Shown: positions 19,332 to 26,653 of the stretch, piece by piece | Numbering within the stretch: the first letter of the stretch is position 1 | How the letters are laid out: each line of letters opens with the position of its first letter | Assembly (NCBI GenBank): GCA_900543675.1 | Contig: UQRY01000004.1 | Span: forward strand, 1 to 62,865 | Length of the DNA: 62,865 bases | Reading direction: 5' to 3' | Source of the DNA: an uncultured Mycoplasmatota bacterium | GTDB lineage: Bacteria > Bacillota_I > Bacilli_A > RF39 > UBA660 | Notes under the pieces: model-generated | Told to the model about the DNA's origin: nothing | Seen by the model: the letters and a program-made list of their open reading frames with translations, nothing else | Database searches by the model: none | Position numbers and translations under genes: made by a program

Positions 19332-21164
19332 TAATTTACTATATTTCTTAATATACTGTTTATCGATTTCTTGATGATTATTCACACAGATAAGAGGAAT
19401 ATCCATTTCATATAAATCCTCTAAATAAAACAGTTGGATAATTTTTTCTATATCCGTAACTTTGGCCAAGAGTGCTTTAACTTTTTCGATAGGAATAGAG
19501 CGAAAAACATGATACTCACCATCAAAATTAGTCAAGCGATACGGATAAGAACTACTAGCAAAAGCAAATCCTATATTGGGATTATTAGGATATAGCTGAT
19601 TTTTATGAACAAAAAGATTTTTCTCTAAAATCATAGTACCTGTAGTAGCATACTTCTTATAAGCATCACTTCCTATTTTGGCAACAGAAATATAGCGTCC
19701 TCCATTACAGCCATTCCCTCCTTCATGGTTTCCATACAAAGAAGCAGTAATCACTTTTTGACGAAAAATAGTATTTAATGTTTTTAGAGAGTTAGTTGTA
19801 TGAGAGTAACCTTCTTCCAAGCCAAGTTCTTTCTGATTACTTACTTCTTGTAAATATTGATGGATTTTATCTGAATCAAAGGAAAAATTATGGATATCTA
19901 AAATTCTTTTTTCTTGATCATTTATTGGAGAAATAACTGGTACAATAGTTGGTACAACTAAAATCTCTTGTTCCAAATATGGTTTTGCCTCTTCGAATAA
20001 CCGATCATCATTTTGAACATAGTAGAAATCTTGTTTCCCATCTGGTAAATAGCCAACAAACCAATCCTCGTTAAAATACCCTCTTTTATAATGAGAAGAT
20101 AGAGGAATATATTTTTGTCCGTGTTCAAGGCAATACTCATAATAAATCGCATTTATCTTTTTATTTAACTCAAAAACAGATAATGAAGAAAAGGAACGAA
20201 CAGGAAGTCTTCGATAAAGATAGATAGCTTCACTATTTCTTGTATTTAATTCCGGAGAATATTTTCCTACAAGAATTACTTGCTTTTCAGCTGAATCCTT
20301 TAAATAAAGTTCATCTGTACAACCATCTGGTTTATACAAAGTATCTGTATAATCATTTACTTGAGGAAGAAAGTCAATATAACGATTAGAAATATCTTTA
20401 GGATTTCTTCCCACTACTACCAATTTAACACCGCCTTGTTCTTCCTGTTTAGTGATTTCTCTGATAGTTTCTCCAGCTAATTGATAGATTTTATAAATGA
20501 GTTCCTCACTGTTTTTTACTTTTAATACTTCTTCTGTAATTTCAATATTATCAAAACAAACCACTTCACCACTACGCCAAACCCAACTATACGCAATAAG
20601 TTTATTTTGATGCATCACTTTAAAAAATCTGCCATTTGGATTAAGTGCTCCATGCCTTAAACAACTAGCTGCTTTACCATTAGGGGTCAAACAACTAGAA
20701 GCTTTTTCTCCATTAGGAAACAAGTAACGGCCAATTCCATTGGATAATATTTCAGGACTATGTAAATCAACCATTTCATAATCACACCCCTGATATTTTC
20801 CTTTCATATCTGGAATGGTAGAAGTTAAACGATGACGATACTCCTCATACAAATTAATACCCGCTAACTTTTCACGAAACGGATCACCCTTAGCCACTAA
20901 ATTCAGTTTTTCTAAATAAGGAAAAAGAAAATAGTTATGCGGAAGTAACAAAAACTTCGAAGAATAAATCGCTTTTTCTAATCTAGGAAAAGTAATTTTA
21001 TCAATACCTTGAGTATAAAAAGTATCAAAAGCAGTGAAAAAAAGAGATAAAGATAATTCATGTTCTGATGACGAAGTCACAAATTTCCCTAAGAGTTTTT
21101 TACTTTTTCTATATAAGTTTGATCTTTCTTTATCAAATATTCTACTACTTCCTTTAACGTACAC
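19326..21164 (-). CDS. Unknown 612-residue protein, third gene of the ankyrin operon
   Basis: I do not recognise the family. It starts at GTG 21164, overlapping the upstream gene by 11 bases, with little ribosome-site sequence of its own, so translation is probably coupled. Residues ~160-270 contain CLRHGALNPNGRFFKV, KLIAYSWVWRSGEVVCFDN and VKLVVVGRNPKDI in an order like a GNAT fold, but without the classical R/QxxGxG/A loop, so acetyltransferase is only a guess. The segments TPNGKAASCL and FPNGEKASSCL are a local duplication. No signal peptide, membrane helix, P-loop or nuclease motif is seen. The protein is probably cytosolic. Its operon is bounded by its own promoter and terminator. Confidence 0.75.
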   Translation of the reverse strand: MYVKGSSRIFDKERSNLYRKSKKLLGKFVTSSSEHELSLSLFFTAFDTFYTQGIDKITFPRLEKAIYSSKFLLLPHNYFLFPYLEKLNLVAKGDPFREKLAGINLYEEYRHRLTSTIPDMKGKYQGCDYEMVDLHSPEILSNGIGRYLFPNGEKASSCLTPNGKAASCLRHGALNPNGRFFKVMHQNKLIAYSWVWRSGEVVCFDNIEITEEVLKVKNSEELIYKIYQLAGETIREITKQEEQGGVKLVVVGRNPKDISNRYIDFLPQVNDYTDTLYKPDGCTDELYLKDSAEKQVILVGKYSPELNTRNSEAIYLYRRLPVRSFSSLSVFELNKKINAIYYEYCLEHGQKYIPLSSHYKRGYFNEDWFVGYLPDGKQDFYYVQNDDRLFEEAKPYLEQEILVVPTIVPVISPINDQEKRILDIHNFSFDSDKIHQYLQEVSNQKELGLEEGYSHTTNSLKTLNTIFRQKVITASLYGNHEGGNGCNGGRYISVAKIGSDAYKKYATTGTMILEKNLFVHKNQLYPNNPNIGFAFASSSYPYRLTNFDGEYHVFRSIPIEKVKALLAKVTDIEKIIQLFYLEDLYEMDIPLICVNNHQEIDKQYIKKYSKLR

Positions 21165-22482
21165 TTAGAAGATAAACAAATTTTTTTACATAGTTCAAAC
21201 CCAACAAATTTAACCCCTGAATCAAAAGAGAAACTTCTTCATCACTAAGTTTTCCATGACAAGATTGTTTTTCTGTTTTTTTAGAAACAAAAATATTTCT
21301 AAGTACAAAATACTGTTTAGCTTTGTAATTGCCTATTTCTTCCTTTGAACAAGAAAGAGATAAAACAAATTCATCCGTTTTATAATAATGAATCAAACTT
21401 TTTTCATTATCTAGTTTTAACATCATAAAAAAATCTTTTCCGTTAATCGCCCGTTTAAATAAAATTTCAACAAGAAAAATCACTTCATTAGTAATGGGAT
21501 CTCGATAATGACGAACAAACTCAGTGAAAAAAACACGAAAGGTTTCTAAATACAACACATTGTCCCCAAAATGACTAGCCTCCATTTGTTTCAATTGATT
21601 TAATGCTTTTAAAAACGAAACTGAAAAAAGTTCTTTTACTTCTCCTAGTCCTTCTTGATCATAAGATACAAATTCTCGAAAAATGGAAGCATATGTAGCT
21701 CCAGAATAATACGTATAGGGAAGACAAATCTCTTCAAAAAATTCTTTAAATAACATTAAACTAGCATTAAAACCAATTGACTGAAAAATAAGAAACCAAC
21801 TATTGATTAAAGATTGATCTACTTGCCTATTAACCGATATAGAGAGAATTGTTTTTAAAATAAGTTCCTTATCCTCATTAGAAAAATCAGTAGTAGTTAA
21901 TAAATCTAATAGTTGTTCTATGGATAGATGAGAGATAATTTTAGGAGTAATATGTACTATTTTATCTTGTTCAAATAATTTAATCTCTTTAGAAAAATAA
22001 TGATATAGTAAATAGCCGTTAAATCTATCATACCACCATCCTAGTTGATAATGATTATTTGGATAAGTATAGTCCAAAACGAATTGAAGTTCAAACAAAT
22101 CGGTCAAATCATCTACTTCTAACATTCTATCAGCAAAGACATGACTTTTAAAATAAGCAAGCAAAAACTCATAATTAGTTTGAATATATTGTTCTAATAT
22201 TTTTTCGTTAGGACATAACAAAAGCAAATCAAATTTTTGTTCAGGAGTAAATTTATCTTGATACTTACTAAGTAGTTTCCAAAAATAATCCTCTAACTCG
22301 ACATTAGATTCCAGTTTTGCTTCATAAAAATCAGAAAGATTCCCTAGTAAATGAAAAACTTCTTGGTTAGTCATTACCGCTTTCTCTTCTAAAGCCAAAT
22401 TAACATCTGTTAAAAAACTAGAATATGCATCCTCTATCTTTTTCTTATCTTTACTAAGAAGAGTCGCAAATATATCTATCAC
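21154..22482 (-). CDS. Unknown 442-residue helical protein, second gene of the ankyrin operon
   Basis: I recognise no family. The start is GTG 22482, overlapping the ankyrin gene's TGA by four bases (GTGA). The protein is acidic, leucine- and phenylalanine-rich and looks almost wholly helical, with repeated ~40-residue amphipathic stretches reminiscent of a HEAT-like or TPR-like scaffold. It has no signal peptide, no clear membrane helix and no catalytic motif. Given four-base and 11-base overlaps on either side, it is very probably made in stoichiometric amounts with its two neighbours, perhaps as a complex (inference). Confidence 0.75.
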   Translation of the reverse strand: MIDIFATLLSKDKKKIEDAYSSFLTDVNLALEEKAVMTNQEVFHLLGNLSDFYEAKLESNVELEDYFWKLLSKYQDKFTPEQKFDLLLLCPNEKILEQYIQTNYEFLLAYFKSHVFADRMLEVDDLTDLFELQFVLDYTYPNNHYQLGWWYDRFNGYLLYHYFSKEIKLFEQDKIVHITPKIISHLSIEQLLDLLTTTDFSNEDKELILKTILSISVNRQVDQSLINSWFLIFQSIGFNASLMLFKEFFEEICLPYTYYSGATYASIFREFVSYDQEGLGEVKELFSVSFLKALNQLKQMEASHFGDNVLYLETFRVFFTEFVRHYRDPITNEVIFLVEILFKRAINGKDFFMMLKLDNEKSLIHYYKTDEFVLSLSCSKEEIGNYKAKQYFVLRNIFVSKKTEKQSCHGKLSDEEVSLLIQGLNLLGLNYVKKFVYLLSVR

Positions 22483-23933
22483 TTTTTATCTGCCTTTTTC
22501 TTTTTTACGAAAGCCATAGAATCCAAATTTAGGTTTTTATCAAAAAGTTGAAAAAGTTCTTCGCGAGAAAAAAGTTGACTTTCTTCTAAACGTTGAGTAA
22601 AAGAAACTAGCTCCGTTAATTTAGCTTGGAGAAGTTGATAACAGGTTGTTTCATTTTCAGCTAATTGTTGTTGAAGGAAAAGTTTTTTCTGTACTAAATC
22701 CGTTTCTTCCATCATAGATAAGTCTTGAATACTGATTTGATCTTCCAAAGAAATAATATCATCAGGAATAATTATTTTTCTTAGGAACACAGCCTGATTC
22801 GTTAACTCTTGTAATTCACTAATTAGTTCCTGTAAATGAGAAACCTTTGATTCAATAAGAAGTAACAACCTACTTTTATCCTCACCCTCTTCTAGTGTCT
22901 GTTCAATAACTTCTGTTAACTCATTTAAATCACTTAATCGATTGGCACTTGTAATTTTTTCTTCAAAGGTAGAAATCTGCTTCTCATAAACTTGACGAAC
23001 TTCCTGTAAAAGTACTTTTTCATCTACCAAATCGAAAGAAGTGCAAATATCTTCCAAGCTATTTATCACAGTAAGCTTAGGCTTTAGAGTCAATTTTTTA
23101 AAAGAATCGGTTAATGTTTTTCTTATTTTTGTATCAAGATTAGGCCATAAAAAGTCATATTCTGTTTGTTCAGGAACAAAAGAGTGATATAAAGAAAGAA
23201 GATGATCTAATTCTTTCTTAAGTTGTACAATTGAGGAATAACTATCCATCAAATATTCTTGTGAAAGAGAATGTGAAGCAGTAAGAAATTGTTGTTTTAG
23301 TTCTGCTAATTCCTTTTCTAACCCATCTAAAGAAACATTAGCTAGTTCAACAATTCTTTTTATTTCTTGTTCTTCACTATCTAATCTCTTGTACCAAGCA
23401 GAATTATTTTCTGATTTTGCTTCAGCGCGATACTCTAATAGTGCTTCATAGATATTGTGATCTTGATTATCTTTACAAGTACAATCAAAGTTATCTCCTA
23501 ATGCCTTAATCAAATCAACAGTTTTCCCGCTATACACTTCGCTAGCTAAAGCAGTATGAATAATACTATCATGTTCTAAATCCACAATTTGTACATCTAA
23601 GCCATGAGAAACCGCTAGCTGAATAAGTTTAATGGTAAACTCTGTCGAATAAGAATGATCCTCTCCTGCTTCATCGGTATAACCATAAAGTGCCAAGTGA
23701 ATAAAACTATAACCAGTAACTTTCCCTCTTGTATTAACATCAACTCCATGTTCCAAAAGACACTTCATAAAAGCTAATACTTTATCTTCTGGATATTGAT
23801 GATGAACAGTCGCATGTAACAAACTACCATAATCATTTTCTACTTGAAAATCAGGAAAGTGTTTTTTTATATTATGGATATCTATTTCAGCTACTGGATA
23901 CTGAGAAAAAAATTCATCTACACTTATATTCAA
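22479..23933 (-). CDS. Ankyrin-repeat and coiled-coil protein, first gene of unknown operon
   Basis: Residues ~30-170 hold about three to four ankyrin-like repeats (GSLLHATVHHQ, LLEHGVDVNTRG, FIHLALYGYTD, HGLDVQIVDLEHDSIIHTAL). Residues ~180-480 are a long Glu/Leu/Gln-rich coiled coil. The frame opens with TTG 23933. However, a better placed ATG (23943-23945), five bases after GGAGG, lies in the same frame and is followed at once by TAA, then ACA GAT TTG. Either translation begins at TTG with a poor 17-base distance from the ribosome site, or a nonsense change at codon 2 has damaged the gene. No signal peptide is seen. It is likely a protein-binding scaffold for the next two gene products. 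Confidence 0.75.
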   Translation of the reverse strand: MNISVDEFFSQYPVAEIDIHNIKKHFPDFQVENDYGSLLHATVHHQYPEDKVLAFMKCLLEHGVDVNTRGKVTGYSFIHLALYGYTDEAGEDHSYSTEFTIKLIQLAVSHGLDVQIVDLEHDSIIHTALASEVYSGKTVDLIKALGDNFDCTCKDNQDHNIYEALLEYRAEAKSENNSAWYKRLDSEEQEIKRIVELANVSLDGLEKELAELKQQFLTASHSLSQEYLMDSYSSIVQLKKELDHLLSLYHSFVPEQTEYDFLWPNLDTKIRKTLTDSFKKLTLKPKLTVINSLEDICTSFDLVDEKVLLQEVRQVYEKQISTFEEKITSANRLSDLNELTEVIEQTLEEGEDKSRLLLLIESKVSHLQELISELQELTNQAVFLRKIIIPDDIISLEDQISIQDLSMMEETDLVQKKLFLQQQLAENETTCYQLLQAKLTELVSFTQRLEESQLFSREELFQLFDKNLNLDSMAFVKKKKADKK

Positions 23934-23966
23934 ATCTGTTTACATAAGTACCTCCAAGGTAACTTT

Positions 23967-23996
23967 ATTATAAAGAGACTAAAAGAAAAAAAACAA
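23967..23996 (-). promoter_or_regulatory. Possible promoter of the ankyrin operon
   Basis: A TATAAT (23967-23972, minus strand) lies about 22 bases before the GGAGGTACTTATG. TTGTTT sits 18 bases further upstream and overlaps the T-run of the preceding gene's terminator. Confidence 0.5.
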
Positions 23997-24033
23997 GAAA
24001 AAAAGAAACTTTATGAAGCAATCACAAAGTTTC
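23992..24033 (-). terminator. Terminator after the BspA-like gene
   Basis: GAAACTTT pairs with AAAGTTTC on the minus strand, followed by TTTTTTTC. The stem includes the last codons of the gene. Confidence 0.75.
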
Positions 24034-26299
24034 CATTACCACTACCGAGTTGTTCTTGTAACCAAGCTTGTTCGGTAGCGTCTTTTACGGTTATTTGAAT
24101 AGTAGATGGAACATCATATAACATATAATCATAATTGGTTACTGAAGTAAACGTGGCGTTTCTGAAATCCAGGCTGGTTAAACTACTACAACCATCAAAC
24201 ATAGATTCCATATCCGTTACTTGCGATGTATCAAAATGACTTACATTTAAACTTGTTAAACCGTTACAGTCATAAAACATAAAACTCATATCCCATACTT
24301 GTGATGTATCAAAATGACTTAAATCTAAAGTTGTTAAACTACTACAGCTAGAAAACATATTATACATAACTGTTACTTGGGATGTATCAAAATGACTTAA
24401 ATCCAAACTTGTTAAACTACTACAGCCAGAAAACATAGTCTCCATAGTAGTTACTTGCGATGTATCAAAATCACTTAAAACTAAACTTGTTAAACTACTA
24501 CAACCTCTAAACATATAACTCATATTCCATACTTGTGATGTATCAAAACCGGTCAAATTTAAGCTTGTTAAACTACTACAACCATGAAACATAGACTCCA
24601 TATTAGTTACTTGAGAGGTATCAAAATGACTTAAATCTAAACTAATTAAACCACTACAGCCATCAAACATATAACTCATATCCCATACTTGTGATGTATC
24701 AAAATTATTTAAATTTAAACCTGTTAAACTACTACAGCCGTAGAATAAACTTCTCATATCGGTTACTTGTGAGGTATCAAAATGACTTAAATCTAAACTT
24801 GTTAAACTTCTACAGCCACTAAACATTTCCACCATCTCGAGTAACTGTGGTGTATTAAAATGACTTAAATCTAAACTTGTTAAACTACTACAATCACTAA
24901 ACATATAACTCATATCTGTTACCCCTGAAGTATCAAAACCACTTATATCTAAACTCGTTAAACCACTACATTTAGTAAACATATTACCCATATCTGTTAC
25001 TTTTAATGTATTAAAGTCACTTAAATCCAAACTTATTAAACTTTTACAGTTATAAAACATATAACCCATATCCGTTACATTAGAAGTGTCAAAACTAGAA
25101 AGATTTAATTCATTCAAATTACCACAACTTTGAAACATAGTTTGCATTTTCGTCACTTTTGATGTATTGAAATTACTTAAATCTAAACTTGTCAAACGAC
25201 TACAGCCAGAAAACATATAACCCATATCCGTTACATTTTGCGTATTGAAACTACTCAAATCAAGAGTAGTTAGTTGATTACAATTATAAAACATATTATT
25301 CATATTGGTTACTTGCGAAGTGTCAAAATTGCCAAGATTTACTTCTGTTAACTTCTGACATTGATAAAACATTAATTGCATTTCTGTCACATGACTGGTA
25401 TCAAAACTACTTAGATCAAGACTGATTAGATTATTACAACTAGCAAACATATTTCTCATAGTAGTTGCCTTAGAAGTATCTAGATTATTTAATCCATCAA
25501 CTGTTTCTAAAAGTACAAATTTTTCAAATAATGATCTGCCATTTTGATTCAAATAAATTTTTCCATCCGCTTGAATGGTTACTCGGTAAGTATCACTATT
25601 TTCATTAGGAATTAAATAAGCGATAACACTACTATTTTGCGCATCACTAACATCAAAACTTTCTGTATAAGAAGTTGGCGGAGTCGTTGTCGTTAAAAAA
25701 GAAACATTAGTAATTTTATCACGATAACCCCAAAAAGCATCAGTAGTTAAATAAGTTTTCCCGTCTTTTTCATAAGTTACACTACGTAAATAATTAATTA
25801 AAACAATCGGTTTTCCTTTTTCTAATACCAAATCCTGATTCATTAAGCCACCTTGAGCACCAATTTGATACACCACATCTTTTGAAGTAGGATTCTTAAA
25901 AATTAAAGTAAATTCCTTAGTATCAGACTGTACTATAGTACCAATTGATTCATTCTTAGAACTAGGACTTAAATTTACTCGTAAAGAGGCAAGTTCATCG
26001 TTAGAAAAATCACTACTATTTTGAACCAAATAATACAATTGATATTTCATCTCAATAGGATTTTGAGTATTTAACGTTATTGTTATTTCCTGTTCACCAC
26101 TAGCAGGTACCGTTACTGTATTATTCGTATCCAAATTAGTAAACGTATAATTTAAATCCATCGTCTCTAATACAATCGCATCCCCAATTTCTTCTTTTAA
26201 TTCATAATACGCAAACGATGATCTTAAAACGAAAAGGCATATAACCAAAACAACAACTAAAATCGCTATTTTAGCACTTCTACTAACTCTTTTTATCAT
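24011..26299 (-). CDS. BspA-type (DUF285) leucine-rich repeat surface protein
   Basis: I take ATG 26299 as start (MIKRVSRSAKIAILVV), because the promoter lies downstream of the longer frame's first ATG. The 762-residue protein has a basic N-terminus and one hydrophobic helix ending SSFAYYELKEE, a signal peptide or anchor. A beta-rich domain follows (~25-250, with NTVTVPASGEQEITITLN) resembling SipW-dependent surface proteins. Then come 16 full 26-residue repeats of type LTSLDLSHFDTSQVTDM and a degenerate cap, ending in a short tail without LPxTG. Such proteins are exported and often bind host or bacterial surfaces. Retention may be by the N-terminal helix. Confidence 0.88.
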   Translation of the reverse strand: MIKRVSRSAKIAILVVVLVICLFVLRSSFAYYELKEEIGDAIVLETMDLNYTFTNLDTNNTVTVPASGEQEITITLNTQNPIEMKYQLYYLVQNSSDFSNDELASLRVNLSPSSKNESIGTIVQSDTKEFTLIFKNPTSKDVVYQIGAQGGLMNQDLVLEKGKPIVLINYLRSVTYEKDGKTYLTTDAFWGYRDKITNVSFLTTTTPPTSYTESFDVSDAQNSSVIAYLIPNENSDTYRVTIQADGKIYLNQNGRSLFEKFVLLETVDGLNNLDTSKATTMRNMFASCNNLISLDLSSFDTSHVTEMQLMFYQCQKLTEVNLGNFDTSQVTNMNNMFYNCNQLTTLDLSSFNTQNVTDMGYMFSGCSRLTSLDLSNFNTSKVTKMQTMFQSCGNLNELNLSSFDTSNVTDMGYMFYNCKSLISLDLSDFNTLKVTDMGNMFTKCSGLTSLDISGFDTSGVTDMSYMFSDCSSLTSLDLSHFNTPQLLEMVEMFSGCRSLTSLDLSHFDTSQVTDMRSLFYGCSSLTGLNLNNFDTSQVWDMSYMFDGCSGLISLDLSHFDTSQVTNMESMFHGCSSLTSLNLTGFDTSQVWNMSYMFRGCSSLTSLVLSDFDTSQVTTMETMFSGCSSLTSLDLSHFDTSQVTVMYNMFSSCSSLTTLDLSHFDTSQVWDMSFMFYDCNGLTSLNVSHFDTSQVTDMESMFDGCSSLTSLDFRNATFTSVTNYDYMLYDVPSTIQITVKDATEQAWLQEQLGSGNGNFVIAS
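24104..25429 (-). repeat. Tandem 78-bp coding repeats (16 full units plus cap)
   Basis: Sixteen in-frame 78-bp units encode L-x-x-L-[DN]-[LIV]-x-x-F-[DN]-T-x-x-V-x-x-M-x-x-[ML]-F-x-x-C. The last, degenerate unit is 24104-24181. Units toward the C-terminus are most alike (SHFDTSQV). From unit 9 several alternate SQVT with SQVW, hinting at duplication of pairs. Such an array can expand or contract by recombination. Confidence 0.9.
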
Positions 26300-26336
26300 A
26301 CCATTCCACTCCACTACTACTCTACTATTTATCTTT

Positions 26337-26365
26337 ATTTTAAAACAAAGCAAACTTGAAATCAA
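26337..26365 (-). promoter_or_regulatory. SigA-type promoter of the BspA-like gene
   Basis: The minus strand reads TTGATT, 17 bases, TAAAAT. The element lies inside the longer open frame, which supports the start at 26299. Confidence 0.6.
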
Positions 26366-26387
26366 TAAAAAGGCGAAAAAAGACAAA

Positions 26388-26411
26388 AGAAAAAGAGATT
26401 GATCTCTCTTT
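26388..26411 (-). terminator. Terminator after the 55-residue membrane protein gene
   Basis: On the minus strand AGAGA and TCTCT flank a four-base loop, followed by TTTTCTTTT, right after the stop codon. The stem is short. Confidence 0.5.
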
Positions 26412-26579
26412 CTACATCATATTTTCAATACTTTTCTCTACATCTTTACTCATTTTTTTCATATCTTTTTTCATGTCAGATGCACATTCAGGACAAAACT
26501 TTTTATAAGCACACCATGCCCCATAACCGCACAAGGCTAGTCCTACTACTACGCCACCTACGACACCAGTTTTTTTCAT
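26412..26579 (-). CDS. Small membrane protein with C-x2-C motif (55 residues)
   Basis: The gene has a strong ribosome site (GAGGTGATAAA before ATG) and its own terminator, so I consider it real despite its size. The product begins MKKTGVVGGVVVGLALCGYG, one glycine-rich helix. The segment YKKFCPECASD follows, with a CPEC pair that could bind a metal or form a disulfide. It ends in a Lys/Met-rich amphipathic tail (MKKDMKKMSKD). I do not recognise the family. It sits between recD2 and the BspA-like gene. A + strand frame over the same bases is its shadow. Confidence 0.75.
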   Translation of the reverse strand: MKKTGVVGGVVVGLALCGYGAWCAYKKFCPECASDMKKDMKKMSKDVEKSIENMM

Positions 26580-26653
26580 TTTATCACCTCTTAATCAAAA
26601 ATATGATCAGTATATTTCTATACCATTTATAGAATGTGATTTTCTTTTCAATT

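Noticed and set aside
19326..23933. Prophage remnant
   Set aside because: No integrase, capsid, portal, terminase or lysis genes and no attachment repeats were seen; ankyrin repeats alone are not evidence of phage.
24104..25429. CRISPR-like or satellite repeat
   Set aside because: Units are contiguous 78-bp coding repeats in one frame with no spacers; they encode BspA-type repeats.
26300..26386. Longer start for the BspA-like protein
   Set aside because: A TTGATT-17-TAAAAT promoter lies within this stretch, and the signal-peptide-like N-terminus begins at 26299.
26399..26632. 77-codon + strand frame
   Set aside because: Shadow of the 55-residue minus-strand gene, which has the ribosome site and terminator.
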